DNA of 42,602 bases from the NCBI GenBank assembly GCA_017450005.1, contig JAFSYM010000117.1, positions 1 to 42,602 on the forward strand. The letters run 5' to 3'. Origin of the DNA: Clostridia bacterium. Lineage in GTDB: Bacteria; Bacillota; Clostridia; Oscillospirales; Acutalibacteraceae. Positions 8,992 to 16,989 of this stretch are shown here, one piece after another (within the stretch, counting starts at the first letter, position 1; the number at the start of each line of letters is the position of its first letter). The notes under the pieces were generated by a model. It was not told where the DNA came from, made no database searches, and saw nothing but the letters and a program-made list of their open reading frames with translations. A program made the translations under genes and the position numbers.

Positions 8992-10014
8992 CTATTTGCG
9001 CGCTTTGCCGCAATGCTCGCAGAAGTTGCCTCTCGTCCATTTTCCGCACGAACAGCACCACAGCGACGGCTTTGCCGCACCCGCAAGCAGCACGGCGGCC
9101 AGCGACGTACCGGCCGGATTTCCCGCCGCAGTGCGCATTGCATCCGCCTGCGCCGCGGTCAGCGTACCTGCCGCGAGCGCGGGATCGGTCAGCGCCTTGG
9201 CCTGCTGCGTCTGCTTGACAATCTGCGCATCCTCCGGCGCGACCGTGAGACTGCCGATCGCCAGAGAAAACATCTCGATACCGCGGATCTCTTTCCATTT
9301 TGCGCTGCAGGCGCTCTGCGCGGCACAGGCAACCTGTTCGAGATGCGCGCCCAGCTCATACGGCCGCACGCCGTCGGCACAGACCGCCGCCAGCACGGGC
9401 ATGAACGCCGAGGCAAATTCCGCGTCCATCTGCTCGTGCAGCTCGCGGCGCGAAAACGTACCGCGCACGTTGCCGCTGACATTTTTATAAAACAGAACCG
9501 GATCGGTGATGCGGTAGGAATACGTGCCGCCCGCTGAAACACGCGCATCCATGTCGAGTTTCGTACCGCTGTCGTACAGCCGCACGGTCGACTCCAGCTC
9601 AAAGGGGTTGTTCAGAATCTCTTTTGTGTTGACGAAGTAGACGCGCTGGACGATCGGCACGTCGCCACCGTATGAAAAGCGCTCGCCGACGTCGCGCAGC
9701 ACGCCCTTGACGCCGCCTCCGCCGAAAATGCCGCGCGCCTTTTCGCCGGTGAACTTGTGCTCTCCGGGCGTTTCGTACAGGGCGATTATTTCGCCCATTT
9801 CCGTCACGATCGCGCATGCGCCGTCCGGGACAAGAATCACGGAACCGGCGGAGATCACATTGTCGCTGCCCTGGTTGGCCGAACGGTCCGACTGCATACG
9901 CACGCCGCGCTGCACAAGTGTTTCGGCCGGCAGTGCATCACAGGAGAACGCTTCGAGCCACTGATCCTCCATCGCACCCCTGGCCGCTGCGGAAAACGCC
10001 TTGAAAATACCCAT
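8992..10014 (-). CDS. SPFH-domain protein with C-terminal zinc ribbon, YdjI-like
   Basis: The 340-residue product has an N-terminal segment starting MGIFKAFSAAARGAMEDQW, a virion-core/SPFH-like domain (about 50-240; SAGSVILVPDGACAIVTEMG and YSYRITDPVLFYKNVSG are typical), an Ala/Thr-rich linker and a C-terminal zinc ribbon with Cys320-Cys323 and Cys332-Cys335. B. subtilis YdjI has this layout and works with YdjG and YdjH at the membrane with PspA (established knowledge). Here the YdjG- and YdjH-like genes are about 10 kb away on the same strand. The gene has its own promoter, and GAAGGAG precedes the ATG. No PspA gene is in the window. Confidence 0.82.
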   Translation of the reverse strand: MGIFKAFSAAARGAMEDQWLEAFSCDALPAETLVQRGVRMQSDRSANQGSDNVISAGSVILVPDGACAIVTEMGEIIALYETPGEHKFTGEKARGIFGGGGVKGVLRDVGERFSYGGDVPIVQRVYFVNTKEILNNPFELESTVRLYDSGTKLDMDARVSAGGTYSYRITDPVLFYKNVSGNVRGTFSRRELHEQMDAEFASAFMPVLAAVCADGVRPYELGAHLEQVACAAQSACSAKWKEIRGIEMFSLAIGSLTVAPEDAQIVKQTQQAKALTDPALAAGTLTAAQADAMRTAAGNPAGTSLAAVLLAGAAKPSLWCCSCGKWTRGNFCEHCGKARK

Positions 10015-10043
10015 GCCGACTCTCCTTCAAACTTATTATTTTT

Positions 10044-10072
10044 AGTTTACAATACCGCACCGGCTTTGTCAA
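10044..10072 (-). promoter_or_regulatory. Promoter of the SPFH protein gene
   Basis: On the minus strand TTGACA (10067-10072) and TAAACT (10044-10049) are separated by 17 bases. The -10 box is about 30 bases before the start codon. It is divergent from the glycan-cluster promoter, with the two -35 boxes only 12 bases apart. Confidence 0.65.
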
Positions 10073-10084
10073 GGATGAACGCGG

Positions 10085-10113
10085 TTGACAAAGTTTTTCC
10101 GATACAATATAAT
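10085..10113 (+). promoter_or_regulatory. Consensus sigma-A promoter of the DUF4838/GH29 cluster
   Basis: TTGACA at 10085-10090 and TATAAT at 10108-10113 are exactly 17 bases apart, a full-consensus promoter. The -10 box is 23 bases before the start codon at 10137, so the leader is very short. No clear operator is visible. Confidence 0.85.
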
Positions 10114-10136
10114 TATGGCAATACGGAGGGATGTGT

Positions 10137-12035
10137 ATGAAGAGAATGCTGTGCGTGTTCTGCGCCGTGTGTCTGCTTGTCTGTTTTCCGCTGACAGGCC
10201 ATGCGCTGGACGACATAATACTTGCTTCGCCCGGCAGCGTTTGCCGTGTCGTCGTCTCACAGACCGCTTCACCCCAGGAGCGGTACGCCGCCGATACGCT
10301 CGCGCGCTATCTGCGCCGGATCACGGGACAGACCCCTGCCGTCGTGACGGACGATGCGCCCGCAAACAGTGCGGAAATTGCCGTCGGCAGCACAAACCGC
10401 AGCGCAGACGAGGATCTGCCGGACGGCGGATACCATATCTTCTCTGCGGATGATACGCTGTGTATCGTCGGCGGCGGCAACAAGGGCGCCATCTACGGTG
10501 TTTTCGCCTTTCTGCGCGTTTTCTGCGCCTGCCGCTGGTACGCGCATGACGAAATCGTTGTGCCGCAGCGCGACACAATCCGCATACCCGCCGATACGGA
10601 CGTGACTTATACGCCGTACTTTGAATACACGGAAACCGACTGGCTCTCGAGCACGTCCGATCCGGAGTATTCCCTTGCCAACGGTCTCAACGGCGGCAAC
10701 TGCCGCACACTGTCCGAGGCGCAGGGCGGCACGGTACGGTTCTATCCTTTCTGCCACTCGCTGTCCACCGTATTCTGCGCACGCAGCGCGTATTTTGACA
10801 CGCATCCCGAATACTTTGCCCTGCATGACGGCAAACGCACGCCCAACCAGCTTTGTCTGACCAATCCCGATACGCTGCGGATCGTGCAGACGCAGGTGCT
10901 GGATTATCTGCAAAGCCACAACAACCCGCAGGACGATCTGGAGATTATCTCGATCACTCAGGACGACAACAGAGACTACTGCGAATGTCCGACCTGCCGT
11001 ACAATCGACGACCTGAACGGCTCGCACGCCGGCACAAACGTCGCGTTCGCCAACGCCGTCGCCGACGCGGTCAAAGACGCGGGCTACGACAATGTCGCCA
11101 TCGAAACGTTTGCCTATCAGTACACGCGCAAACCGCCGACCGCGGTCGTTCCGCGCGACAACGTCATTATCCGCCTGTGCTCGATCGAATGCTGCTTCTG
11201 CCACCCGCTTGACGACGCGGACTGCCGGGAAAACCGCGACTTCATGCGCGATCTGCGCGACTGGAACAAGATCTGCAGCCGCATCTACATCTGGGACTAC
11301 ACGACCAATTACTGGGAGACGCTCTGCCTGTATCCCGACTTCGGCGTGCTGCAGCGCAATATGCAGATTTTCTACGAAAACCACGTCCGGGGCGTTTTTG
11401 AGGAGGGCAATGCCGCCGAGGACTGCAACGCGGAGTTCGGCGAGCTTCGCGCGTATCTGCTCGCACGGCTGATGCAGGACCCCTACCTCGACTATGACGC
11501 CGAGATGCGCGGCTTCCTTGACGCATACTACGGCGCGGGCGGCGCGGCCATCTGCAACTTCCTTGCGCGCACAATCGAAAAAGCCGGCGCGTCGAAAACG
11601 GCGCATCTGGGCACCTTCCCCGACAGCACCAAAACGCTCACGCGCTTCACGGAATCCGACGTCGCTTACTGCGACGCGCAGTGGGCGAAGGCGAAAAGCG
11701 AAACCGCCGGCACAAGATTCTTTGACCGTGTGGACCGCGCGGAAATCTGCTGGCGCTGGTGGAAGTGCAACAACCGCCGCGGCGAATACTCCGCACTGCG
11801 CAGCACGCTCTACACACGCATGGCCGCACGGGAAGCGCTGTACAACGACCTGGTGCGGTTCGGCGTCGGGCGCACCAATGTGGCGCGGCCGAACCGGCAG
11901 CTCACAAAATGTATGTCGCTGGTGCTGCTGCGCCGCGGTGAAAAGTGGGCAAAGCTGTACGAAGAAAAATATTGGGATCTGCTCGAGCCGTTTGTCCTTG
12001 CGCTGTATCGGCTGCTCGGTTCCATGTATCATTGA
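10137..12035 (+). CDS. Secreted DUF4838-domain glycoside-hydrolase-like protein (first copy)
   Basis: A 632-residue exported protein: signal peptide MKRMLCVFCAVCLLVCFPLT with an AxA-type end, then an alpha-glucuronidase-N-like domain (about 30-135, with AADTLARYLRRITGQTP and GAIYGVFAFLRVFCACRWY). A DUF4838 barrel-like domain follows, with THPEYFALHDGKR, CLTNPDTL, ISITQDDNRDYCECPTC and IYIWDYTTNYW. DUF4838 proteins are found beside glycosidases; the reaction is not established. The ATG at 10137 is used because GGAGGG touches the upstream ATG at 10131. It is followed 13 bases later by an alpha-L-fucosidase gene and then a second DUF4838 gene, so a role in breaking down fucosylated host or diet glycans is likely (inference). 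Confidence 0.84.
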   Translation: MKRMLCVFCAVCLLVCFPLTGHALDDIILASPGSVCRVVVSQTASPQERYAADTLARYLRRITGQTPAVVTDDAPANSAEIAVGSTNRSADEDLPDGGYHIFSADDTLCIVGGGNKGAIYGVFAFLRVFCACRWYAHDEIVVPQRDTIRIPADTDVTYTPYFEYTETDWLSSTSDPEYSLANGLNGGNCRTLSEAQGGTVRFYPFCHSLSTVFCARSAYFDTHPEYFALHDGKRTPNQLCLTNPDTLRIVQTQVLDYLQSHNNPQDDLEIISITQDDNRDYCECPTCRTIDDLNGSHAGTNVAFANAVADAVKDAGYDNVAIETFAYQYTRKPPTAVVPRDNVIIRLCSIECCFCHPLDDADCRENRDFMRDLRDWNKICSRIYIWDYTTNYWETLCLYPDFGVLQRNMQIFYENHVRGVFEEGNAAEDCNAEFGELRAYLLARLMQDPYLDYDAEMRGFLDAYYGAGGAAICNFLARTIEKAGASKTAHLGTFPDSTKTLTRFTESDVAYCDAQWAKAKSETAGTRFFDRVDRAEICWRWWKCNNRRGEYSALRSTLYTRMAAREALYNDLVRFGVGRTNVARPNRQLTKCMSLVLLRRGEKWAKLYEEKYWDLLEPFVLALYRLLGSMYH

Positions 12036-12048
12036 TCGGAGGGTAAAC

Positions 12049-13377
12049 ATGTATTACGAAAACAACTGGGAATCTCTCAACGCAAGACCTGTGCCGCAGT
12101 GGTTCGGCGACGCGAAATTCGGCATCTTCATCCACTGGGGACTGTACTCCGTCCCGGCCTTTGCGCCAAAGGGAAACTACGCCGAATGGTACTGGCACGC
12201 GATCACGTGTCCGCAGCCGAACGATGTGCAAAAACAGTTCCGCGCGTTTCACAAGAAGATGTACGGCGAAAATTTCCGCTATGAGGATTTCGTGTCGCTG
12301 TTCAAGGCGGAGTGCTTCGACGCCGACGAGTGGGCCGATCTGTTTCAGCGTTCCGGCGCAAAATACATGAACCTCGTCAGCAAGCACCACGACGGTTTCT
12401 GCCTGTACAAAACGCCGTACGCTCCCTTCTGGAACAGCGTCGATGTCGGCCCGCACCGCGACTTCTGCCGCGAGCTCAAGGACGCGCTCGACAAGACGGA
12501 CGTGCGTTTCGGCGTGTATCATTCCGTCTATGAGTGGTATCATCCGCTGTATCTCAAGGACCCGGAGGAATACGCCGTCAAGCATCTTGTCCCGATGCTC
12601 AAGGAGCTGATGGAAAAATATCAGCCCGCGACGCTGTTTACCGACGGCGAATGGGAGCACGACAGCTCGGTCTGGCACAGCACGGAGTTTTTGCAGTGGC
12701 TGTACAACGAATCGAGCGTGCGCGATTTCATCGTGCCCAACGACCGCTGGGGCAAGGGTACGCGCGGCAGGCTCGGCGGCAACTTCACAAGCGAATACGG
12801 CTTCATCGACGGTGACAGCACGCACGGCGGCACCAAAGCGTTCCTGACCGCCGACCGTCCGTTTGAGGAATGCCGCGGCATCGGCGGCTCCTTCGGCTTC
12901 AACCGCTTCGAGACGCCGGAGGACTATCTGTCCTCGCGGGAGCTGATTCATTTGCTGATCGATCTGGTCAGCAAGGGCAGCAACTTCCTTCTGAACATCG
13001 GCCCGACCGCCGACGGCCGCATCCCGGTCATCATGCAGCAGAAGCTGCTGGACATCGGCAAGTGGCTGTCCGTATGCGGCGAGGGCATCTACGGCTCAAA
13101 GCCCTACGCATTCAAGGAGGAAGGTGATCTGCGTTATACGCAGCGTGACGGCAATATTTACGCATTCCTGCTGCGCTTCCCGTTCGGCAAGGTCGTGCTC
13201 GACGACGTGGACTACGACCCTGCCCTGACCGCCGAGCTGCTCGGCAGCGACGTGCGTCCCGCGGTTCTGAACGAGAACGGCAAGGTCTGCCTTGCGTTCG
13301 AGCCCGTTTCGCCCGACGCGCTGAAGACGGAGCACGCGTGGTGCGTCAAACTGTCCAAGCCGGGGTATAACGCATGA
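12049..13377 (+). CDS. Alpha-L-fucosidase (GH29 family)
   Basis: 442 residues that match GH29 from end to end: WFGDAKFGIFIHWGLYSVPA at the N-terminus, KHHDGFCLY (His113-His114) at the active site, and LFTDGEWEHDSSVWHSTEF. The last block places Asp199 where the family has its catalytic nucleophile. The C-terminal part contains the LLNIGPTADGRIP motif and a small beta domain. It removes terminal L-fucose with retention of configuration. There is no signal peptide, unlike the flanking genes, so the enzyme is probably cytoplasmic and acts on imported oligosaccharides. The start is fixed by GGAGGG at 12038-12043; the frame is open further upstream but that is a shadow of the previous gene. It overlaps the next gene by 4 bases (ATGA). 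Confidence 0.93.
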   Translation: MYYENNWESLNARPVPQWFGDAKFGIFIHWGLYSVPAFAPKGNYAEWYWHAITCPQPNDVQKQFRAFHKKMYGENFRYEDFVSLFKAECFDADEWADLFQRSGAKYMNLVSKHHDGFCLYKTPYAPFWNSVDVGPHRDFCRELKDALDKTDVRFGVYHSVYEWYHPLYLKDPEEYAVKHLVPMLKELMEKYQPATLFTDGEWEHDSSVWHSTEFLQWLYNESSVRDFIVPNDRWGKGTRGRLGGNFTSEYGFIDGDSTHGGTKAFLTADRPFEECRGIGGSFGFNRFETPEDYLSSRELIHLLIDLVSKGSNFLLNIGPTADGRIPVIMQQKLLDIGKWLSVCGEGIYGSKPYAFKEEGDLRYTQRDGNIYAFLLRFPFGKVVLDDVDYDPALTAELLGSDVRPAVLNENGKVCLAFEPVSPDALKTEHAWCVKLSKPGYNA

Positions 13378-15248
13378 AACGTATATTTGCGGGCATTCTT
13401 GCCCTGATGCAGGTGATTTTGTGCGCGGTCGGTCTGCGGCAGGCCGACATGCGCGTGGACTACGGCGGCACGCCGTACGAACCGCCCGTGATCAAAACGC
13501 CGCTGTATATCGTGCGGGACGGCCGTTCGGACTGGTCGATCGTGCTGCCGCCGGATGCGGATGTATGCGTGCAGACGGCGGCGAAAGAGCTGCAAACCTA
13601 TATCGCCGCCTGCTGCGGTGTAACGCTGCCGGCCGAAACGGGCGAAGCGACCGCGCACTCAATCGCACTCGAAGTCGAACCGACCGGCGTACAGACCGCA
13701 CGCGTCGGCTTCTCGATTCACGATGAAGAGAGCTTTCGTTTTCTTGCGGACGGCGAACGGCTGCGCATCATCGGCACGGGCAGCCGCGGCACGCTGTACG
13801 GCGTGTATACGCTGCTGGAGTCGTATCTCGGCGTGCGCTGGTTCACGCCGGATCTGGAAGTCACGCCGCAGAGCGCGGATTTCATCGTCGACGCGCAGCT
13901 CGACCGCACGGTCAAGCCGTCATTTTCCATCCGGCGCAACAATCCGCCCCGCGCAACCGACGCGTACCGCGCGCGCAGCCGGATGAACGTGTCGTTCTGG
14001 AACGAAGCCGAAGAGTACGGCGGCGCGCTGACGTATGTGCTCTGGGACGTCACGCTGGATACGCTGGTACCGGACGCGCTGTACGAAACGCATCCGGAAT
14101 ACTTTGCGCTGCTGCCGGACGGCACGCGCTCGACCGACCACGTCTGCCTGTCGCATCCGGACGTGCTGCCCATCGCGGTGGAAAATGCGAGAAAAGCGAT
14201 CCTTGCCGACAAGCGCGGCTCGAAATATATCCATATCGGGCAGAAGGACAACGAGAATTACTGCCGGTGCGCACAGTGCGAGGCGGCCTATGCGCAGTAC
14301 GGCAGTGTGAGCGCACCGACGATCCTGTTTACCAACGCCTTTGCCGACGCGCTCGACGACGAATTTCCCGACTTTATGTTCACGTTCTATGCCTACCAGG
14401 AGACGGACAAGCCGCCCGCCGACCCGTCGCTGCGCTGCCGCGACAACGTCGCGCCGGTGCTGTGCGGCCTGCACAAGGCGTGCCGCTGCCATCCCCTGAC
14501 CGAGTGCGGCGCGCAGGACGGTGCGGAGACGTTCGACAATCTGTACGTCCCGCAGCCGCCGACGGTCGCGCAGGATTTCGCAAACTGGGTCAAGGTCGCG
14601 GACACGATGTACATCTACGACTACACGATCAACTTCCTTAACACCGCGCAGTTTTTCTGCAACCTCGAAACGATGCAGCAGACGATGCAGTACATGTACG
14701 ACCTGGGCATCACGGGCTACATCTACAACTGCGGCGACGGCCATGAGGCCGCGTTCAACGAGCTGCGCAACTATCTGCTGAGCCGTCTGCAATGGGACGT
14801 GCACTGCGACGTATCGCACTGCATGAATGAGTTTCTTGCCGCGTACTACGGCGAGCAGGCCGCGCCGTACATCCGCGAAATCCTCGACGTCCAGACCGCG
14901 CAGATGCGCGCCACCTCCCACGCGTTCGACTTCGACTGGCACTACCAGGCCGGCTTTTTCCCGCCGCTGACGGCGGCGAAACTCGACAAGCTGTGGCGTC
15001 AGGCGCTCGAAGCGGACGGTACGCCGCAGCAGCGTTTCCGCGTCGAAACGGCTTCGCTCTCATGGGAATACTACAAGGCGAATCTGTGCATGGGCAAATA
15101 CACCGTGCTCAATCCCCTGCGCAGCCGCGCGAACGAAGCGCTGTACGACGCGTTCCTGTCGCACGGACTGCACCGCGTTTCGTCGTTCGGACTCATCCCG
15201 CCGAAGGATGAAGTCGATTTCATCAAGCGGCCGTATCATTGGAGATAA
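13374..15248 (+). CDS. DUF4838-domain glycoside-hydrolase-like protein (second copy)
   Basis: 624 residues, related to the first DUF4838 protein and at most moderately similar to it. A short hydrophobic N-terminus (MKRIFAGILALMQVILCAVG) suggests export. Residues 45-190 form the alpha-glucuronidase-N-like domain (AAKELQTYIAACCGVTLPAE, GTLYGVYTLLESYLGVRWF). The DUF4838 domain follows with THPEYFALLPDGTR, CLSHPDVLP, IHIGQKDNENYCRCAQCEA and MYIYDYTINF. The conserved order EYFAL, CL, (Q)DDNxxYCxCxxC is shared with the first copy, so the CxC..C cluster may bind a metal or stabilise the fold (inference). It overlaps the fucosidase stop by ATGA and is the last gene before a strong terminator. Confidence 0.84.
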   Translation: MKRIFAGILALMQVILCAVGLRQADMRVDYGGTPYEPPVIKTPLYIVRDGRSDWSIVLPPDADVCVQTAAKELQTYIAACCGVTLPAETGEATAHSIALEVEPTGVQTARVGFSIHDEESFRFLADGERLRIIGTGSRGTLYGVYTLLESYLGVRWFTPDLEVTPQSADFIVDAQLDRTVKPSFSIRRNNPPRATDAYRARSRMNVSFWNEAEEYGGALTYVLWDVTLDTLVPDALYETHPEYFALLPDGTRSTDHVCLSHPDVLPIAVENARKAILADKRGSKYIHIGQKDNENYCRCAQCEAAYAQYGSVSAPTILFTNAFADALDDEFPDFMFTFYAYQETDKPPADPSLRCRDNVAPVLCGLHKACRCHPLTECGAQDGAETFDNLYVPQPPTVAQDFANWVKVADTMYIYDYTINFLNTAQFFCNLETMQQTMQYMYDLGITGYIYNCGDGHEAAFNELRNYLLSRLQWDVHCDVSHCMNEFLAAYYGEQAAPYIREILDVQTAQMRATSHAFDFDWHYQAGFFPPLTAAKLDKLWRQALEADGTPQQRFRVETASLSWEYYKANLCMGKYTVLNPLRSRANEALYDAFLSHGLHRVSSFGLIPPKDEVDFIKRPYHWR

Positions 15249-15262
15249 ATCGGGGATAACTA

Positions 15263-15299
15263 CAGCCCTGCGGCTTTTTAACCGCAGGGCTGGTTTTTT
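15263..15299 (+). terminator. Strong rho-independent terminator of the DUF4838/GH29 cluster
   Basis: A perfect 11-bp stem (CAGCCCTGCGG at 15263-15273 with CCGCAGGGCTG at 15282-15292) around an 8-base loop is followed by GTTTTTT. It lies 14 bases after the last stop codon. Confidence 0.95.
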
Positions 15300-16063
15300 G
15301 GTTCATCAAGGATTCCCGTGCAAAATGCAAACAAAAAGTATGGATCATTGCGAGGAGCCGTCAGGCAACGCGGCAATCTCCCGTCGATGCCGTTACCGGC
15401 GAGCGTGTAGGGCACGCATACATGCGTGCCGCCGCGCGGTACGATTCCGTTGCCGGCTTCTTTTTGAGATTCCCACGCGCTTCGCGCTCGGAATGACACC
15501 GGGTGGTTTTGTATGTGTCGGTAAAGCGGAATTTGTCTGGCTGCTGTTTTATGTCGTCTTCGGCGTGTTTGTAGGGGCGGGCATGACCGCCCGTCCGTTT
15601 TTGTACAATGCCGTTCCGGCTGTGAGTGCTCGCAAAAATGCTTGTCATTGCGCGGAGCCGTCAGGCGACAAAGCAATCCGTGTCCCTTGCGTGCGGAAAC
15701 GAGCCTGCCGCGGAGTACGGATTGCTTCGCTGCGCTCGCAATGCAATTAGACGGTAGATATTAGATGGTAGATTGTAGATGCGCGCACAGAAGGTGCGGC
15801 GTAGGGGCGGATCGCATCCGCCCGTTTGTCCGGCATCGTTCCGTCCGTCGTGGAGATGCGGATTGCTTCGCTGCGCTCGCAATGACGCCGGGTTGTTTTT
15901 GCGCGTTCGTTTCAGGTTTTGCCTGCGGTATTTTTACGTTTTCGCGGGTGCTTCGCACCCGTCGGGCGGTCATGCCCGCCCCTACAGTCCCGACGTGAAC
16001 AGTATATTGTCCTCTACAAATTCCGATTTGACGGCTTCGCAAACGCACAGAAACGCCGTTGTC
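15300..16063. repeat. Gene-free region of dispersed palindromic repeats
   Basis: No supportable gene is found here; the open frames have no ribosome site and follow the repeats. Three motif families occur. (a) CATTGCG...GCAATC units run forward at 15346-15378 and 15646-15678 (300 bases apart) and inverted at 15718-15743 and 15859-15886; the inverted ones contain GATTGCTTCGCTGCGCTCGC. (b) GTAGGGGCGG...CCGCCC units lie forward at 15571-15600 and 15801-15830 and inverted at 15963-15985. (c) A TAGAT-rich run lies at 15748-15780. The 15646-15743 part is a hairpin-like element with CATTGCG ends. No transposase is present, so these look like non-autonomous or MITE-like dispersed repeats. Confidence 0.8.
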
Positions 16064-16861
16064 TCACTCGCTCCATTCGACCCACAGGCTGATCGTCTCG
16101 CCGCTCTCAATCAGCGGCAGAACCCGGTCGAGGTCTTCGCTGCGCAGGGTCGCCAGGCGTGTGAACGCGCCGGTCTGTTCGGCGGTGCACAGGATGATCC
16201 GGTCGATACCGGAGAGCACGATGTCGCCGCGCTGCGCGGTGATCTCGTCGTCGTCCTGCGGCAGCGTCCACGGCATTTCGCCGCTGAAGCCGCCGTCGTC
16301 TTTCTGCATCTGCACCTCGATCGGCTCGCGGCTCAGGCGCTCGACCAGTTCAGCCGCGGCGTCCGTGTCGGCGATCGACGGATAGACCGTCGCCGCCTGT
16401 CCCGCCAGGACAAGCGTCGGGACCGGCTGTATCGCGTCGACCTCGTTCACCGTCTGCGCCTGCGTCATCGTGACGCGGAGTTTTTCGTCGACCACGGCGG
16501 TATAAACGCTGGTTTCCGTATCCATGATCGGCGACGTGCCGACGACCGTTACGCTCGTGCTGCCGGGTTTGAGCCCTTTGAACGTGAAGATCACGTCGTA
16601 GGGCGAGCCGTCCATCTCGTCATGCTTCGGATTGGCGTACCGCCGCTCGCTCGTGCAGGAAACGACCGATTCGTCCCCGATCGAAACGCTGTAGCTCGGT
16701 CCGCCGCCGTCGAAGGAATCAAACGTCAGCGTGCATGTCTTCCCGCCGCCGGTCGTTTCCGTCGCGTCGGTGTTTCCTTTTTTCGTATACGCGCAGGCCG
16801 CCGCGCCGAACAGCAGAACGCAGCCCAGCACGACCAAGACGATGGTTTTGAAAGCATTCAT
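16064..16861 (-). CDS. Lipoprotein with C-terminal cyclophilin-like-fold domain
   Basis: 265 residues. A lipoprotein signal (MNAFKTIVLVVLGCVLLFGA, lipobox ending AACAY) is followed by a beta-rich domain (about 40-130) with FTFKGLKPGSTSVTVVGTSP, which recalls Ig-like or chagasin-like folds. A second domain (about 155-265) reads AELVERLSREPIEVQMQ, GEMPWTLPQ, AQRGDIVLSGIDRIILC and TRLATL. This pattern is like the cyclophilin-like-fold domains annotated in small bacterial secreted proteins. The protein may be a surface-bound protein with an adhesive or inhibitory role, but this is a guess; neither an active site nor a partner can be named. GGAGGAATACT precedes the ATG. It lies 128 bases downstream of the Cys-repeat gene, with a hairpin between them and no clear promoter of its own. 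Confidence 0.62.
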   Translation of the reverse strand: MNAFKTIVLVVLGCVLLFGAAACAYTKKGNTDATETTGGGKTCTLTFDSFDGGGPSYSVSIGDESVVSCTSERRYANPKHDEMDGSPYDVIFTFKGLKPGSTSVTVVGTSPIMDTETSVYTAVVDEKLRVTMTQAQTVNEVDAIQPVPTLVLAGQAATVYPSIADTDAAAELVERLSREPIEVQMQKDDGGFSGEMPWTLPQDDDEITAQRGDIVLSGIDRIILCTAEQTGAFTRLATLRSEDLDRVLPLIESGETISLWVEWSE

Positions 16862-16936
16862 AGTATTCCTCCGGGTTCAATACTCAGACAAGGCCGAACA
16901 GATGACGGACACATACCGCAGCACGGGGACGCGCAT

Positions 16937-16962
16937 ACGCGGGAGACAGACGTCTCCCGCGT
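16937..16962. other. Perfect hairpin between the lipoprotein and Cys-repeat genes
   Basis: ACGCGGGAGAC (16937-16947) pairs fully with GTCTCCCGCGT (16952-16962) across a 4-base loop. It follows the stop codon of the minus-strand Cys-repeat gene by 28 bases. No T-run follows on either strand, so it may be an RNA-stabilising or attenuating hairpin rather than a full terminator. Confidence 0.6.
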
Positions 16963-16989
16963 AAAGTGTGTCAGGTTATACCGTTTGGA

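Noticed and set aside
10269-12050. 593-codon minus-strand open frame opposite the first DUF4838 gene
   Set aside because: Shadow of a gene with clear family motifs, promoter and ribosome site; Ala/Arg/Val-rich, no domain.
15300-16063. CRISPR array
   Set aside because: Repeats are few, of mixed orientation and uneven spacing, with no cas gene near.
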